Positions 25,494-34,312 of a stretch of 64,000 nucleotides of DNA are shown in pieces. The translations under genes and the position numbers were made by a program. Within the stretch, counting starts at the first letter, position 1. The number at the start of each line of letters is the position of its first letter. The DNA is from G963675935 sp963675935 (GTDB lineage Bacteria > Planctomycetota > Planctomycetia > Pirellulales > Thermoguttaceae): contig OY780964.2 of the NCBI GenBank assembly GCA_963675935.2, positions 1,364,001-1,428,000 on the forward strand. The letters are read 5' to 3'. The notes beneath the pieces are model-generated. The model did no database searches. It saw only the letters and a program-made list of their open reading frames with translations, and was not told the DNA's origin.

Positions 25494-26573
25494 ATGAAAC
25501 GTCATGGTTTTACGTTAATTGAGTTGCTGGTCGTTATTACGATCATCGGCGTTTTGATTGCGCTGTTGTTGCCGGCGGTTCAGGCCGCGCGTGAAGCGGC
25601 ACGTCGGCTCCAATGCGCCAACAACCTCAAACAAATCGGCCTCGCACTACACAACTATCATACCAGACATGGTGTCTTTCCGCCGAACATCGTCGGGGCG
25701 GCATCATCTGGCAGCGGTTTTTACAGTTGGCTGGCTCTAATTCTCCCCGACATGGAGCAAATGAACCTCTACAACTCCATCAACTTCAACGTGAGCATGA
25801 TGGACACATCTGGTCAAACGTCGTCGTCGGATTACGAGGGCCTGACGATTTCGTCAACGCACGTAAACGCGAAAGCGGCGGCGACCACTGTGGCGACCTA
25901 CTTGTGCCCCTCGATGGATTTTCGCCGCAATGAAGTGATGGGCACCGCCTATCCCGCACCTGGCAGCTATGCGGCGAATCTCGGCTGGCCGCGAGGATCG
26001 AAGGGGATTTCCGGCGAATTGACTCCATTGGAACACCACAACGGTTTCATGGGCGTTATCAATCCAAATCCGAATGGCGCGGACACATGGCAACGCGGCT
26101 CGGTGTCCGTTGCCGACATCACCGATGGTTTATCGAACACAGCGGCCGTTGCAGAGCGGCTAATCACTTCAGCTACGAACTATGCGGACCTTGGCGGAGT
26201 TCCAGAGTCGCTTCGCTCTTACTGTGGCGGTAGCGGTGTCGAACTATCGCTTCCAAAGTATTGCAAGTATTGCAATTCCGTGGCCTTTCCCGATCCGGCC
26301 TATTCAATTTATCAAGGCCGAGCATGGATTTCCGGTTGGGTGCCGGCAGCTAACACCTACATGCAGGTCATGCCCATTAACCATCGCAATTGCCACGTTC
26401 ATGGCGGCGAAGACGACGGCAACAATGTCGTGACGCCCAGCAGCGATCATCCTGGCGGCATCAATGTGTTGATGGGCGATGGAGCCGTGCATTTCATTCA
26501 GGAATCCATCGACATGAAAACATGGTGGGGCCTGGGCAGTCGCAATGGCGGCGAACCGCCTGGCTCGTTTTGA
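25494..26573 (+). CDS. DUF1559 protein with type IV pilin signal
   Basis: The ATG at 25494, seven bases after TGGAGG, gives 359 residues. The pilin-like prepeptide MKRHG is followed by FTLIELLVVITIIGVLIALLLPAVQAAREAARR, the usual DUF1559 start, then the H-x-G-G-x-N-V/I-LMGDGAVHF end block. These proteins are greatly expanded in planctomycetes and are thought to be pseudopilins or surface proteins processed by PilD. The gene is 12 bases before the lipoprotein gene, so the two are probably co-transcribed. Confidence 0.93.
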   Translation: MKRHGFTLIELLVVITIIGVLIALLLPAVQAAREAARRLQCANNLKQIGLALHNYHTRHGVFPPNIVGAASSGSGFYSWLALILPDMEQMNLYNSINFNVSMMDTSGQTSSSDYEGLTISSTHVNAKAAATTVATYLCPSMDFRRNEVMGTAYPAPGSYAANLGWPRGSKGISGELTPLEHHNGFMGVINPNPNGADTWQRGSVSVADITDGLSNTAAVAERLITSATNYADLGGVPESLRSYCGGSGVELSLPKYCKYCNSVAFPDPAYSIYQGRAWISGWVPAANTYMQVMPINHRNCHVHGGEDDGNNVVTPSSDHPGGINVLMGDGAVHFIQESIDMKTWWGLGSRNGGEPPGSF

Positions 26574-26585
26574 AAGAGGAAACTT

Positions 26586-27050
26586 ATGGTTCACATGCAA
26601 TTCAGTCGTGTCTTCCAAACGGCCCTGGGAATCGGTTTGTTGTTGGCAGCCGCAGGCTGCTCCAAGCGACAGGCCGACTCAACGACTCTGGTCGATGCAA
26701 TCTCCAAAGCCGTTGGGTTTACCCTGCCGGCTGACACAGCCATTCTTGCATATCATCATCAGCACGACGACAAGGACGCCTTGCAATGCTCGCAGCTTTG
26801 GGTCATTCAAGCGTCGGTCCCCCTCGCTGGTCCAGATCGTCGAGTAAGCCAGACTCGTGCGAAATCGCCGTTCAAGAGTCTAAAACTCCTCGTCGAGCAA
26901 GCGACTGACCGGCGAGTGGTGATTGCGGCGGCCGACGGAACGGCTTGCCAGTGTGTCGAATGGCAGCACGGTGAGACAATGTGCAGGCTTCGGCAATCGC
27001 AAACCAGCACCGGCTGGGTTGCGGCAGTGGAGGCGGTCGCGCCGGAATAA
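26586..27050 (+). CDS. Small lipoprotein
   Basis: The 154-residue protein has a lipobox (LLLAAAGCSK, Cys about 24) after a hydrophobic signal. The mature part (ADTAILAYHHQHDDKDALQCSQLWVIQ...) matches no family I know. It has two further Cys pairs (CQC and MC) and an HH-QH patch. Between the DUF1559 gene and the choice-of-anchor-M gene, it is likely part of the same surface system. Confidence 0.8.
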   Translation: MVHMQFSRVFQTALGIGLLLAAAGCSKRQADSTTLVDAISKAVGFTLPADTAILAYHHQHDDKDALQCSQLWVIQASVPLAGPDRRVSQTRAKSPFKSLKLLVEQATDRRVVIAAADGTACQCVEWQHGETMCRLRQSQTSTGWVAAVEAVAPE

Positions 27051-27167
27051 TGGGTTGGCACCCCACATGCGAATTGACTGCGCAGCGGATCGGCGTTGGC
27101 GCGGAACAGGAGACTGTTTTGGACGGAATCTTTGTATTCTTCAACCATGTATCTTGGAGACGATCCG

Positions 27168-27971
27168 ATGAGCAAGATTTCAAAACGAACCCGTGGCTTC
27201 GGCTTCGCGACTGTGATGGCCATATTGTTAGGAGCCACCGCGTCGGCTTGTGCCGACACACTTCCCGTCTATGCAAGCGGTCACTGCGACCTCTGTGCGG
27301 ATTACGAGGACGGCACATTATCGCTGCACTACCATTTCCATTCTGAAAGCCCAGGTAAGGATGAGAATGGAAACTCGCTGATAGGCGAAATCGAACCTTC
27401 CGCACTTTACACTCGCGTCTCGGACGCAACGAAGACGACGGTTCCCAGTAGTTCCTCGTACAGTTTCCTCGGCGCTTCTGTCGGCTCGAATGTGTGGGTA
27501 CTGTCTCAAAACAACGTGTCCGGCACGCCCTATTTGGGGTTCGGCACGGAAGAATTGGATGACGAGGTTTGGACTACCGGGGTCACCTACACCCTCATCT
27601 CAGCAAGCGGTCCCGGCGAGTTTTCGATGTGGATGAACGACTCGTTCGGCAGTCCCCTCGTCTATTGGGCAACATCGGATGGGATTGTTGACACAAGCGG
27701 AAACTATACGGACACGTACACTCAAGCCGCTTTGGCGCACTCCCATGCCAACTGGGGCTTCACGGCCGAGGGTGTGTACACCATTCAGATGCAGGTCGGT
27801 GGTACATTCGCTGATGGAACGACAATGGTGTCTTCTGAAATAGAGACATTCACATTTCTCGTCGGCAGTAGCACGGTAGTCCCGGAACCCGGAATGTTGG
27901 CTCTCTTAACCTCGGGTCTCGGCACAATCGGCCTGATGGCACGGAGGAAACGGCGGGAATCTGAAACGTAA
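27168..27971 (+). CDS. Choice-of-anchor M / TIGR03769-like protein with PEP-CTERM sorting signal
   Basis: The ATG at 27168, after TTGGAG, gives 267 residues with a signal peptide (cut near ACADT). The body has the start ASGHCDLCADYEDGTLSLHYHFH and the HSHANWGFTAEGVYTIQMQ motif of the domain known in actinobacteria as a surface-anchored repeat linked to a metal-type ABC transporter. The end is VPEPGMLALLTSGLGTIGLMARRKRRE, a PEP-CTERM anchor for exosortase processing. No exosortase gene is in the window. An intrinsic terminator follows 37 bases later. Confidence 0.87.
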   Translation: MSKISKRTRGFGFATVMAILLGATASACADTLPVYASGHCDLCADYEDGTLSLHYHFHSESPGKDENGNSLIGEIEPSALYTRVSDATKTTVPSSSSYSFLGASVGSNVWVLSQNNVSGTPYLGFGTEELDDEVWTTGVTYTLISASGPGEFSMWMNDSFGSPLVYWATSDGIVDTSGNYTDTYTQAALAHSHANWGFTAEGVYTIQMQVGGTFADGTTMVSSEIETFTFLVGSSTVVPEPGMLALLTSGLGTIGLMARRKRRESET

Positions 27972-28007
27972 AGGCAATCGGAGTGGATTGCTTTGCATCT
28001 GTCGCGT

Positions 28008-28050
28008 GGCTTGGCCTCGATCCCATCTGGTTCGGGGCCGAGCCTTTTCT
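28008..28050 (+). terminator. Intrinsic terminator
   Basis: GGCTTGGCCTCGA (28008-28020) pairs with TCGGGGCCGAGCC (28032-28044) in a 13-bp stem with two G-U pairs. The loop is 11 bases and TTTTCT follows. It ends the 25-28 kb surface-protein cluster. Confidence 0.85.
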
Positions 28051-28115
28051 CTATGCCGATTGACTGTCCCACAACAAGATAGCCTCGAATTGACATCGTG
28101 TGCAGCTATCACGAG

Positions 28116-28571
28116 TTAGGGCCGATCAATGCAGGAACATGGTGGCGTGGAAAAGTCTGCAAAGGCGTTGCCGCCAGCGGCAACGGCGACAACACAGAAC
28201 GTATTCGGCGGGTTTGGTTTGAGGATGCCTTGTGGGCTATTGGGGGTCAGTGGCCCAATGACTGTTAGAACTGCCCAACGCGGGGCGGCGACAATCTGCG
28301 TCGGCACGGCATCACGCCCGATGCACTCGGAACGCCAACGGTCGGCCTGCCCTTTTGGCAAGCCTGCCAATTCGGCCAGCCTCGCGCCTCGTTCATCGCA
28401 CAAATCGAGCACGAGGACGACCGGATCGTCTAAACCGTGCGCCAAGGCGTTTTCGTAGGCGAACTCAATCCGTTCCCGATTGTGCAGAAGCAAATGACGG
28501 CGGTGTTCGGCACCATGTAGCCTTTGCACGGGATTCGGCATGGGAGATTCGCCAGGCGGCAGTCGAATCAC
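28116..28571 (-). CDS. Hypothetical protein coupled to the [FeFe] hydrogenase
   Basis: The 151-residue protein starts with ATGA overlapping the hydrogenase stop by four bases, a strong sign of co-translation. The middle (NRERIEFAYENALAHGLDDPVVLVLDLCDERGARLAELAG) looks like a folded alpha/beta domain; the C-terminal part ends in TPPCSCIDRP. I know no family. It may be an accessory or regulator for the hydrogenase. Confidence 0.7.
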   Translation of the reverse strand: MIRLPPGESPMPNPVQRLHGAEHRRHLLLHNRERIEFAYENALAHGLDDPVVLVLDLCDERGARLAELAGLPKGQADRWRSECIGRDAVPTQIVAAPRWAVLTVIGPLTPNSPQGILKPNPPNTFCVVAVAAGGNAFADFSTPPCSCIDRP

Positions 28572-30508
28572 GTCGCTTTTCCTTCGCTTCCATTCTTTGA
28601 GGTTGGCTTTGCTCCAGATGCTGCCTTCTGCGACCGATCCACATAGGTCGTGTGCAGCAGATGATGCGAGAGATGCCCCAACGGTTCGTGGAGGAAGTCT
28701 TTGTAGAGTTGTTCCACCTCGGGATTGAGGTGCGACTTACGCAACGCCTGTTGACGGTCGTCGGTGTTGACGCCGCCGGTGCGGGCCTTGCGCGTGAATG
28801 TGTTCGTTGGAATCAACTGGCCACCGCCGCCGATGCAGCCGCCCTCGCAGGCCATGAACTCGATGAAGTGATACTTCGAGAACTCGCCGCCCTGGCGGAC
28901 CGATTCGCAAATCTTCTTGGCATTCGACAATCCGTGGGCCACGGCCACCTTCACTTCGATTCCACCAACCGGAATCGTTGCCGTCTTGACGCCTTCGAGC
29001 GTTCCGAGGCTGTCGAATGTGAGCGTTTTCAGCGGTTCCTTGGTAATCACTTCGTAGGCCGTGCGAAGTGCCGCTTCCATAACGCCGCCAGTTCGCCCGA
29101 AAATCGGTGCAGCCCCGGTATATTGACCCAACAGCGGATCGTGCTGTTCTTCTGGCATTGCAGCCAAGTCAACCCGCCCCATTTTCAGCAGCTTGGCGGC
29201 TTCACGGCTGGTCAACACGGCATCAACATCTTGGAAATGATCCGCCTCTTCGATTTTGCCCTTCTCCAGCCAATACCGACGGGCCGAATCCATCTCCTCG
29301 CGGGCACATTCAATCTTCTTGGCCGTGCAGGGCATGATGGAAACGACAAACATCTTGCGTGGATCGACGCTCAGCTTCTCGGCGGCGAACGTTTTTGCCA
29401 CCGCGCCAAGCATCTGCTGCGGCGATTTGGCCGTCGAGAGGTTCGGGATCAGGTCGGGATAAAAAATCTCACAATAGCGAATCCAACCGGGCGAACAGGA
29501 CGTGAACTGCGGCAGCACGCCGCCGTTGTTCAGCCGGTGGATCAACTCAAAACCCTCCTCCATGATGGTCAAGTCGGCGCTGAAATTGGTGTCCCAAACC
29601 TGATTGAAACCTAGCCGACGCAGCCCGGCGTACAATTTGCCGGTAACCAGCGTTCCCGGCTCCATGCCGAACTCTTCGCCCAAGGTGGCGCGAATCGCCG
29701 GGGCGAATTGCACGACGACGTATTTTTCTTTGTCCTTCAGGGCGTCCCAGACCTTGCGGGTATCGTCCACTTCGCGCATCGCCCCCAATGGCCGTGAATA
29801 GGGACACGGCTCGCAGCCCATGAGCTTCGCCACAAAGTCCGGCATCTTGCGAAAGCCCATCGGGCAACTCAAAATGCACTGGCCGCAACGGGTGCATTTG
29901 GCGTCATCGAAGATCACGCCTTCTTTCTCGTCGAAGCTCAGTGCGCCGACGCCCTGCGTGATGTTGCATGTATCGACGCACGCCTGACAACGGACGCACG
30001 AGTTGGGATCGTGAAAGATCGACGGCTGTGAGCCTCGCGGCTCGAATTTCCATTCGGCACGTTTCTCGATTTCGATCAGCCCGCGTGACTCGGCCTCGGC
30101 CGCCACAAACTCCTGCATCTGGCCGGTGAACTGGCACTGTCCGTGAGCCTGCAAGTGACGAAGCCGATCCTGCAACACCGATTCAAGTTGTTGCGATCGC
30201 GTGTGAATAACCATGCCATCATGCACCGTCCGATCCGACCAGACGGCCAATGGCACAATCCGTCCATCCACCTCGATAAGGTTCACCAGTGGGCATCGCG
30301 GGTTATTGATCCAGTCTTGCTCCTGGCAGATTCTCGGCCGCGACAGCCTTAGTTTCTGTTGTGTCAGTAAGTCCAGAATACTGACGGGTTTATCTAAAGA
30401 GACCTTCCGATCATCGAGCAGAATGGTAGCGGGCACAACAGGCTCTCCTCCCCCACAATGTAGGGCTATGCAACGGGCCAATGCAACGTTAGTATTACTG
30501 ATTGCCAT
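28568..30508 (-). CDS. [FeFe] hydrogenase catalytic subunit
   Basis: The ATG at 30508 with GGAGG upstream gives 646 residues; the longer frame to 30691 only mirrors the start of larA. Ferredoxin Cys sets CVRCQACVDTC (171-181) and CTRCGQCILSC (205-215) precede the H-cluster domain, whose three motifs are intact: TSCSPGW (about 336), MPCTAKKIE (about 392) and MACEGGCIGGGGQ near the end. The N-terminal 150 residues resemble the [2Fe-2S] and His-Cys3 domain of larger hydrogenases but keep only part of the Cys (C61, C72, C125), so those clusters seem lost. No hydE, hydF, hydG or partner subunits are in the window. The small gene behind it is coupled. Confidence 0.95.
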   Translation of the reverse strand: MAISNTNVALARCIALHCGGGEPVVPATILLDDRKVSLDKPVSILDLLTQQKLRLSRPRICQEQDWINNPRCPLVNLIEVDGRIVPLAVWSDRTVHDGMVIHTRSQQLESVLQDRLRHLQAHGQCQFTGQMQEFVAAEAESRGLIEIEKRAEWKFEPRGSQPSIFHDPNSCVRCQACVDTCNITQGVGALSFDEKEGVIFDDAKCTRCGQCILSCPMGFRKMPDFVAKLMGCEPCPYSRPLGAMREVDDTRKVWDALKDKEKYVVVQFAPAIRATLGEEFGMEPGTLVTGKLYAGLRRLGFNQVWDTNFSADLTIMEEGFELIHRLNNGGVLPQFTSCSPGWIRYCEIFYPDLIPNLSTAKSPQQMLGAVAKTFAAEKLSVDPRKMFVVSIMPCTAKKIECAREEMDSARRYWLEKGKIEEADHFQDVDAVLTSREAAKLLKMGRVDLAAMPEEQHDPLLGQYTGAAPIFGRTGGVMEAALRTAYEVITKEPLKTLTFDSLGTLEGVKTATIPVGGIEVKVAVAHGLSNAKKICESVRQGGEFSKYHFIEFMACEGGCIGGGGQLIPTNTFTRKARTGGVNTDDRQQALRKSHLNPEVEQLYKDFLHEPLGHLSHHLLHTTYVDRSQKAASGAKPTSKNGSEGKAT

Positions 30509-30557
30509 TTCGTAACACGCCTCCAACATCCTAACTGATCGTGATATTGCCGTCAAT

Positions 30558-31880
30558 ATGCCTTGGTTCACTGAAAAATCCGACCGAATTTCTCCGCAAC
30601 GCATGGTCGAACTCATGGAGCGCACGGCCGTGGAAGCTCGTCGGCGAATCTGCCCTCGGCCCAAGCGGGTACTGCTGTTGCCGCCGGACATTACGCGGGC
30701 ACACTCTGGAGCGGGTAGGCTGACGGAACTACTCTATCAGCACTTCTGCCGTGAAGCCGACGTTCATGTCATTCCGACGTTGGGACAACACATTCCCCAC
30801 ACGCCCGAACAAAACCGCCGGATGTTTGGGTCAATCCCCAACGAGCGGATTCATGTCCATGATTGGCGTGGCGGATGCGTCAAGTTGGGTGAAGTTCCTG
30901 CTGACTTCGTTAGCGAGGTCTCCGGCGGGGCCGCCGACTGGCCGATTCCCGTGGTTCTCAATCGGATGCTGATGGAGGGTCGTTGGGACATCATCATCAA
31001 CGTTGGCCATGTCGTTCCCCATGAAGTGCTCGGTTTTGCCAATCACAACAAGAATTACTTCATCGGTTTGGCTGGCAAGGAGATGATCTGCGCCGCCCAC
31101 ATGGCCGCCGCGTGCTATGGCATTGAAAACAATCTCGGCACGCTGGTGACTCCCGTTCGGGCTTGCTTCAACAAAGCCGAAGAAGATTTTCTTGGCGGAT
31201 TGCCCGATCTATACGTCCAGATTGTGATGGGCCGCAACGCCGAAGACGAGTTGGTTCACATCGGCTTGTATGTTGGTGACGATTTAGAGACGTATCTTGA
31301 GGCCGCGAGCCAGTCCCGTGACCAGAACATCACGATTCTCGATAAACCGCTCTCGAAAGTGGTATGCGTGGTGCAAGCCGACGAATTCACCAGCACCTGG
31401 GTGGCCAACAAAGCGATCTATCGCACGCGAATGGCGATTGCCGATGGCGGCGAACTGATAATCATCGCTCCCGGCCTGGAAAGATTCGGAGAGCAGCCAG
31501 AAGTCGATGCGATCATCTGCAAGTACGGCTATGTCGGCACGGAGCGAGTGATGGAGCACTACCGCCGCCAGCCGGAACTGCAAGATTTTGCCCACGCAAC
31601 GGCCCACCTGATCCACGGCTCCTCAGAAGGACGATTCAACATCACCTATGCTCCCGGCCACATGTGTCATAGGATGATCGAACGGGTCGGCTTCCGCTAT
31701 GCCAATCTCAACACAACTCTCGCCAAATACCCGCCGGAACAGCTTCGTGAAGGCATGAACAAAATGCCCGATGGCGAGCAGGTCTTCTTCATTCCCACGC
31801 CATCGGCCGGACTTTGGGCAACACGCGACAGATTAACAGAACGGAGGCCCTCGGATTTGGACCGCCATATTGGTCCTTGA
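30558..31880 (+). CDS. larA: LarA-type nickel-pincer racemase/epimerase family protein
   Basis: The 440-residue protein belongs to the lactate racemase (DUF2088) family, whose members bind a nickel-pincer nucleotide. LLPPDITRAHSGAG is the N-terminal signature, and IIINVGHVVPHEVLGFANHNKNYFIGLAGKE includes the region of the active-site His and the Lys that binds the cofactor in LarA. The usual GGRK is HNK-type here, so the substrate may not be lactate. It is divergent from the hydrogenase gene with only 49 bases between the starts. No larB, larC or larE gene is nearby. It ends 14 bases from a convergent gene. Confidence 0.88.
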   Translation: MPWFTEKSDRISPQRMVELMERTAVEARRRICPRPKRVLLLPPDITRAHSGAGRLTELLYQHFCREADVHVIPTLGQHIPHTPEQNRRMFGSIPNERIHVHDWRGGCVKLGEVPADFVSEVSGGAADWPIPVVLNRMLMEGRWDIIINVGHVVPHEVLGFANHNKNYFIGLAGKEMICAAHMAAACYGIENNLGTLVTPVRACFNKAEEDFLGGLPDLYVQIVMGRNAEDELVHIGLYVGDDLETYLEAASQSRDQNITILDKPLSKVVCVVQADEFTSTWVANKAIYRTRMAIADGGELIIIAPGLERFGEQPEVDAIICKYGYVGTERVMEHYRRQPELQDFAHATAHLIHGSSEGRFNITYAPGHMCHRMIERVGFRYANLNTTLAKYPPEQLREGMNKMPDGEQVFFIPTPSAGLWATRDRLTERRPSDLDRHIGP

Positions 31881-31894
31881 TGTGGCGAGACTGG

Positions 31895-32491
31895 TCAAGT
31901 GGGAACAAGCTGACGATTTTCGCGGAGAATGGGAACTGCTGCTTCCGCCAAGGCAAGCCCTCCAAAGAACGCGGTTGTAAAGACCGCATCGCCAATCAGT
32001 GCATTCTGGAAGAATGGAATCGCCGCGATGTAGCAGGTATAAAGTCCCCCCAGCGAATGTGGATAGTAGAGCACCCAACAGGCGAAGTTGGTGATGACGA
32101 AGAATTGCACGGCCCCGGCCACGGTCGCCAAAGTGATCGGAACAAATCGACGGCGGGATCGTAGCCAGCGCCCGAGCAGCACGTTCAAGGCAATACAACC
32201 GTACACCACGGGCACGAGTGCATGAAGGCCAAGAACGAGGTCGCTCAACAACATCGCAGCCAATGGCACGAGAAACGCGCCGCATTTTTTTGGAAAAAAC
32301 GCGCCGCCAAACAGGGCAAGTGCCCCTACAGAACTGACGTTGGGCGGGTGCGGGATCAACCGGGCGAAGGCCGCGACAATCACGACCGCAGTCAAGAATA
32401 GGAAACGGGGCCAAGCACCACGGCACGAGAGCTTGTTTGGCAAACAACCACTATGCCGAATACTCGTATCGTCATACATCTTTCGCCTCAC
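31895..32491 (-). CDS. DUF6580 membrane protein, ECF S-component-like
   Basis: The 198-residue protein has about five to six membrane helices. The pattern ARLIPHPPNVSSVGALALFGGAFF and PLAAMLLSDLVLGLH is typical of DUF6580, which resembles substrate-binding (S) components of ECF vitamin transporters. It is the last gene of the minus-strand set behind the cobalamin riboswitch, so cobalamin or a precursor is the likely substrate (inference). The first ATG (32491) could be replaced by one at 32479. Confidence 0.82.
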   Translation of the reverse strand: MRRKMYDDTSIRHSGCLPNKLSCRGAWPRFLFLTAVVIVAAFARLIPHPPNVSSVGALALFGGAFFPKKCGAFLVPLAAMLLSDLVLGLHALVPVVYGCIALNVLLGRWLRSRRRFVPITLATVAGAVQFFVITNFACWVLYYPHSLGGLYTCYIAAIPFFQNALIGDAVFTTAFFGGLALAEAAVPILRENRQLVPT

Positions 32492-32513
32492 GGATTGGTT
32501 GGAAACATACCCG

Positions 32514-32551
32514 CTCCTTCACCCAGGCCAACACAGCACCGGGTGAAGGAG
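32514..32551 (-). terminator. Stem-loop between DUF4465 and DUF6580 genes
   Basis: An 11-bp perfect stem, CTCCTTCACCC at 32514-32524 and GGGTGAAGGAG at 32541-32551, with a 16-base loop lies between two minus-strand genes. No T-run follows on the minus strand, so it may weaken rather than end transcription, or stabilise the upstream message. Confidence 0.45.
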
Positions 32552-32566
32552 GGGCGCTGGCGCACT

Positions 32567-34312
32567 CTAGCAGCATTCCTTTCTGCCGAGAGTCGCCGTG
32601 CGAAGGGAAAAACGCCGCTTGCTGGTCCAAATTGCTCCAACAAGGCCAGCGCCGCATAGGAGTGCGAGCATTGAGGGTTCAGGCACGGCTGATAACGTTA
32701 AGTTATCCATAGCAAAGTAGGCCGGGGTATTCATCCCCCATGTTCCCGTATCGGATGACGTGAGGTCGAATTCCAGCGTCTTTGCCGCCGCCAGCGAACT
32801 GAGATCGACCGAACCCCAGGTTGTCACGATGGAGCCGTTTTGTGCCAAGTATAAATCAACCGACCCGATGCTTGCACCAGAGGCATCTTCGCCGATGATT
32901 GTGAGCTTGAACCAATCGGAACTGGTAAACTGCTTGGCAAATCCGTCGCCGTGGAGCATCGAGGCCGCCGCATACGTGGTGTTAGTGAACATTGCCGACA
33001 CGACTTTCATGCCGTCGGGGATTGTGACTTCCGGCAGAACACCGCCAAAAAGATCAATGCAACTGGAACAGCCATACCCCAGGGCGTAGTTGCCTGAACC
33101 GCCGACGCCGGTGCCCGTGACCGCTGCAAACTGGTGCGTGTAGTCCGACGTTGTTGTGTTGGTGTAGTTGACATTCGAGTAGGAAAAGCCACTCCATGCG
33201 CCATTATAGCTATTGTTGAAAGATGCACCGCCGCTCGTGAATTCGCCCGATCCGTCGGAACCATTCCAGTAGTAGCCACGAGTGACATTATCAATGACAC
33301 AGGCATTGGGGCCTTGTCCTAAATCCTCGAAGTTAATGACGGTTCCATAGCTTGCCTCAGCAAGAATGCCAAGCGTCAGCAGGAAGGCTGCACTCATGTG
33401 CCATGCACTCGAATGCTGGCGAGCAAAGGATGTGATTGGACTCATGTAATTGGGACTCCTTTCTGGATGAAATGCTTGGAGATAACGAAACAACATGATG
33501 AGGGAGGGGGTGAAGCGATCGCGGACGCCACGGCACAATGTTCCGAATGGCTTTCGGTGGACCGCAATGGTGCAAATCAGGCCCACGGCCAGCAAGATGA
33601 GCGTGCCTGGTTCGGGCACCGAATTGATGACGCCAACGGCATCAAGATCAAATCCGCCGCTGCCGGTCGTCTTGTGCGGATCGTAAATGACGTGGCCAGC
33701 GGTGTCGAAATAGGTGCCATCGCCGACGATGTCCTGAATACGCACAAAACGAACGTTATTCACGTCCAGAAGCGATGAAACACCGACGAGTTGGTCCAAA
33801 TTGAAGGGCGTTCCGTATCCTTGCCGATACTTGCCAGCCAGCCCGTCGATGTTGGTGGGGTCCACCGATCCAAAAGCGCTCACAGCGGATGCCGTCAACG
33901 AGTAATTAGGAAACCGAAAGAAGTCGGTTCCATTCGAGGATACCTCGACATATCCGAGTTCCAGGAAAGTGTCGTTGAAACTGTTCTCAAAAACGGCAAA
34001 ATCCCAGCCCGTGCCGTTGGCAATCGGTTTGTCGAAGGTCATGGTGATTCGCCCGCCGTTGCCTAGACAACAGATGTCGTAGCTGTCACCCACAGCCTTC
34101 CCGAGGGCTTTCGCCGGTGTCTGCCAACTGGCAGTGCAGTCGCTTCCGACGTTGTAATCCTCATATCCGCTTGCCCATTCCACAAAGGAGGAACTATCTT
34201 TGTAGATGGCGGTCGAGTCGGTTGTCCCGACAGCACCGCAATAGGTTCCAGCCCGGCTGACGGCCGGCATCACGAGCATCAATACAACAGGCAACAAGAA
34301 TCTCACACGCAT
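32567..34312 (-). CDS. Two PEP-CTERM surface proteins in one open frame (cell-surface domain plus DUF4465)
   Basis: A single 581-residue frame holds two full proteins. Part one (1-about 262) has a signal peptide, the SSSFVEWASGYEDYNVGSDC...TMTFDKPIANGTGWDFAVFENS body of a known surface-protein family, and a PEP-CTERM anchor (VPEPGTLILLAVGLICTIAVHRK). Then come 27 residues of untypical sequence. Part two (from 290) has its own ATG (33445) with AAAGGAG, a new signal peptide, a DUF4465 domain and VPEPSMLALLCGAGLVGAIWTSKRR. A stop after part one appears lost. DUF4465 and this surface family often accompany cobalamin transport in other phyla, which fits the riboswitch upstream. Confidence 0.85.
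   Translation of the reverse strand: MRVRFLLPVVLMLVMPAVSRAGTYCGAVGTTDSTAIYKDSSSFVEWASGYEDYNVGSDCTASWQTPAKALGKAVGDSYDICCLGNGGRITMTFDKPIANGTGWDFAVFENSFNDTFLELGYVEVSSNGTDFFRFPNYSLTASAVSAFGSVDPTNIDGLAGKYRQGYGTPFNLDQLVGVSSLLDVNNVRFVRIQDIVGDGTYFDTAGHVIYDPHKTTGSGGFDLDAVGVINSVPEPGTLILLAVGLICTIAVHRKPFGTLCRGVRDRFTPSLIMLFRYLQAFHPERSPNYMSPITSFARQHSSAWHMSAAFLLTLGILAEASYGTVINFEDLGQGPNACVIDNVTRGYYWNGSDGSGEFTSGGASFNNSYNGAWSGFSYSNVNYTNTTTSDYTHQFAAVTGTGVGGSGNYALGYGCSSCIDLFGGVLPEVTIPDGMKVVSAMFTNTTYAAASMLHGDGFAKQFTSSDWFKLTIIGEDASGASIGSVDLYLAQNGSIVTTWGSVDLSSLAAAKTLEFDLTSSDTGTWGMNTPAYFAMDNLTLSAVPEPSMLALLCGAGLVGAIWTSKRRFSLRTATLGRKECC
33456..33462 (-). promoter_or_regulatory. Internal ribosome-binding site for the DUF4465 half
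   Basis: AAAGGAG on the minus strand lies 10 bases before the ATG at 33445 and directly precedes a fresh signal peptide (MSPITSFARQ...). It shows that the DUF4465 protein was, and may still be, translated on its own as a 292-residue protein. Confidence 0.75.

Noticed and set aside
28116..28571. Frame shadow
   Set aside because: I first took it as a shadow, but no gene lies opposite and its start overlaps the hydrogenase stop by ATGA, so I kept it as a gene.
30509..30691. A longer N-terminus for the [FeFe] hydrogenase
   Set aside because: The extra 61 codons lie over the start of larA and read as non-protein sequence; a good ribosome site precedes the ATG at 30508.
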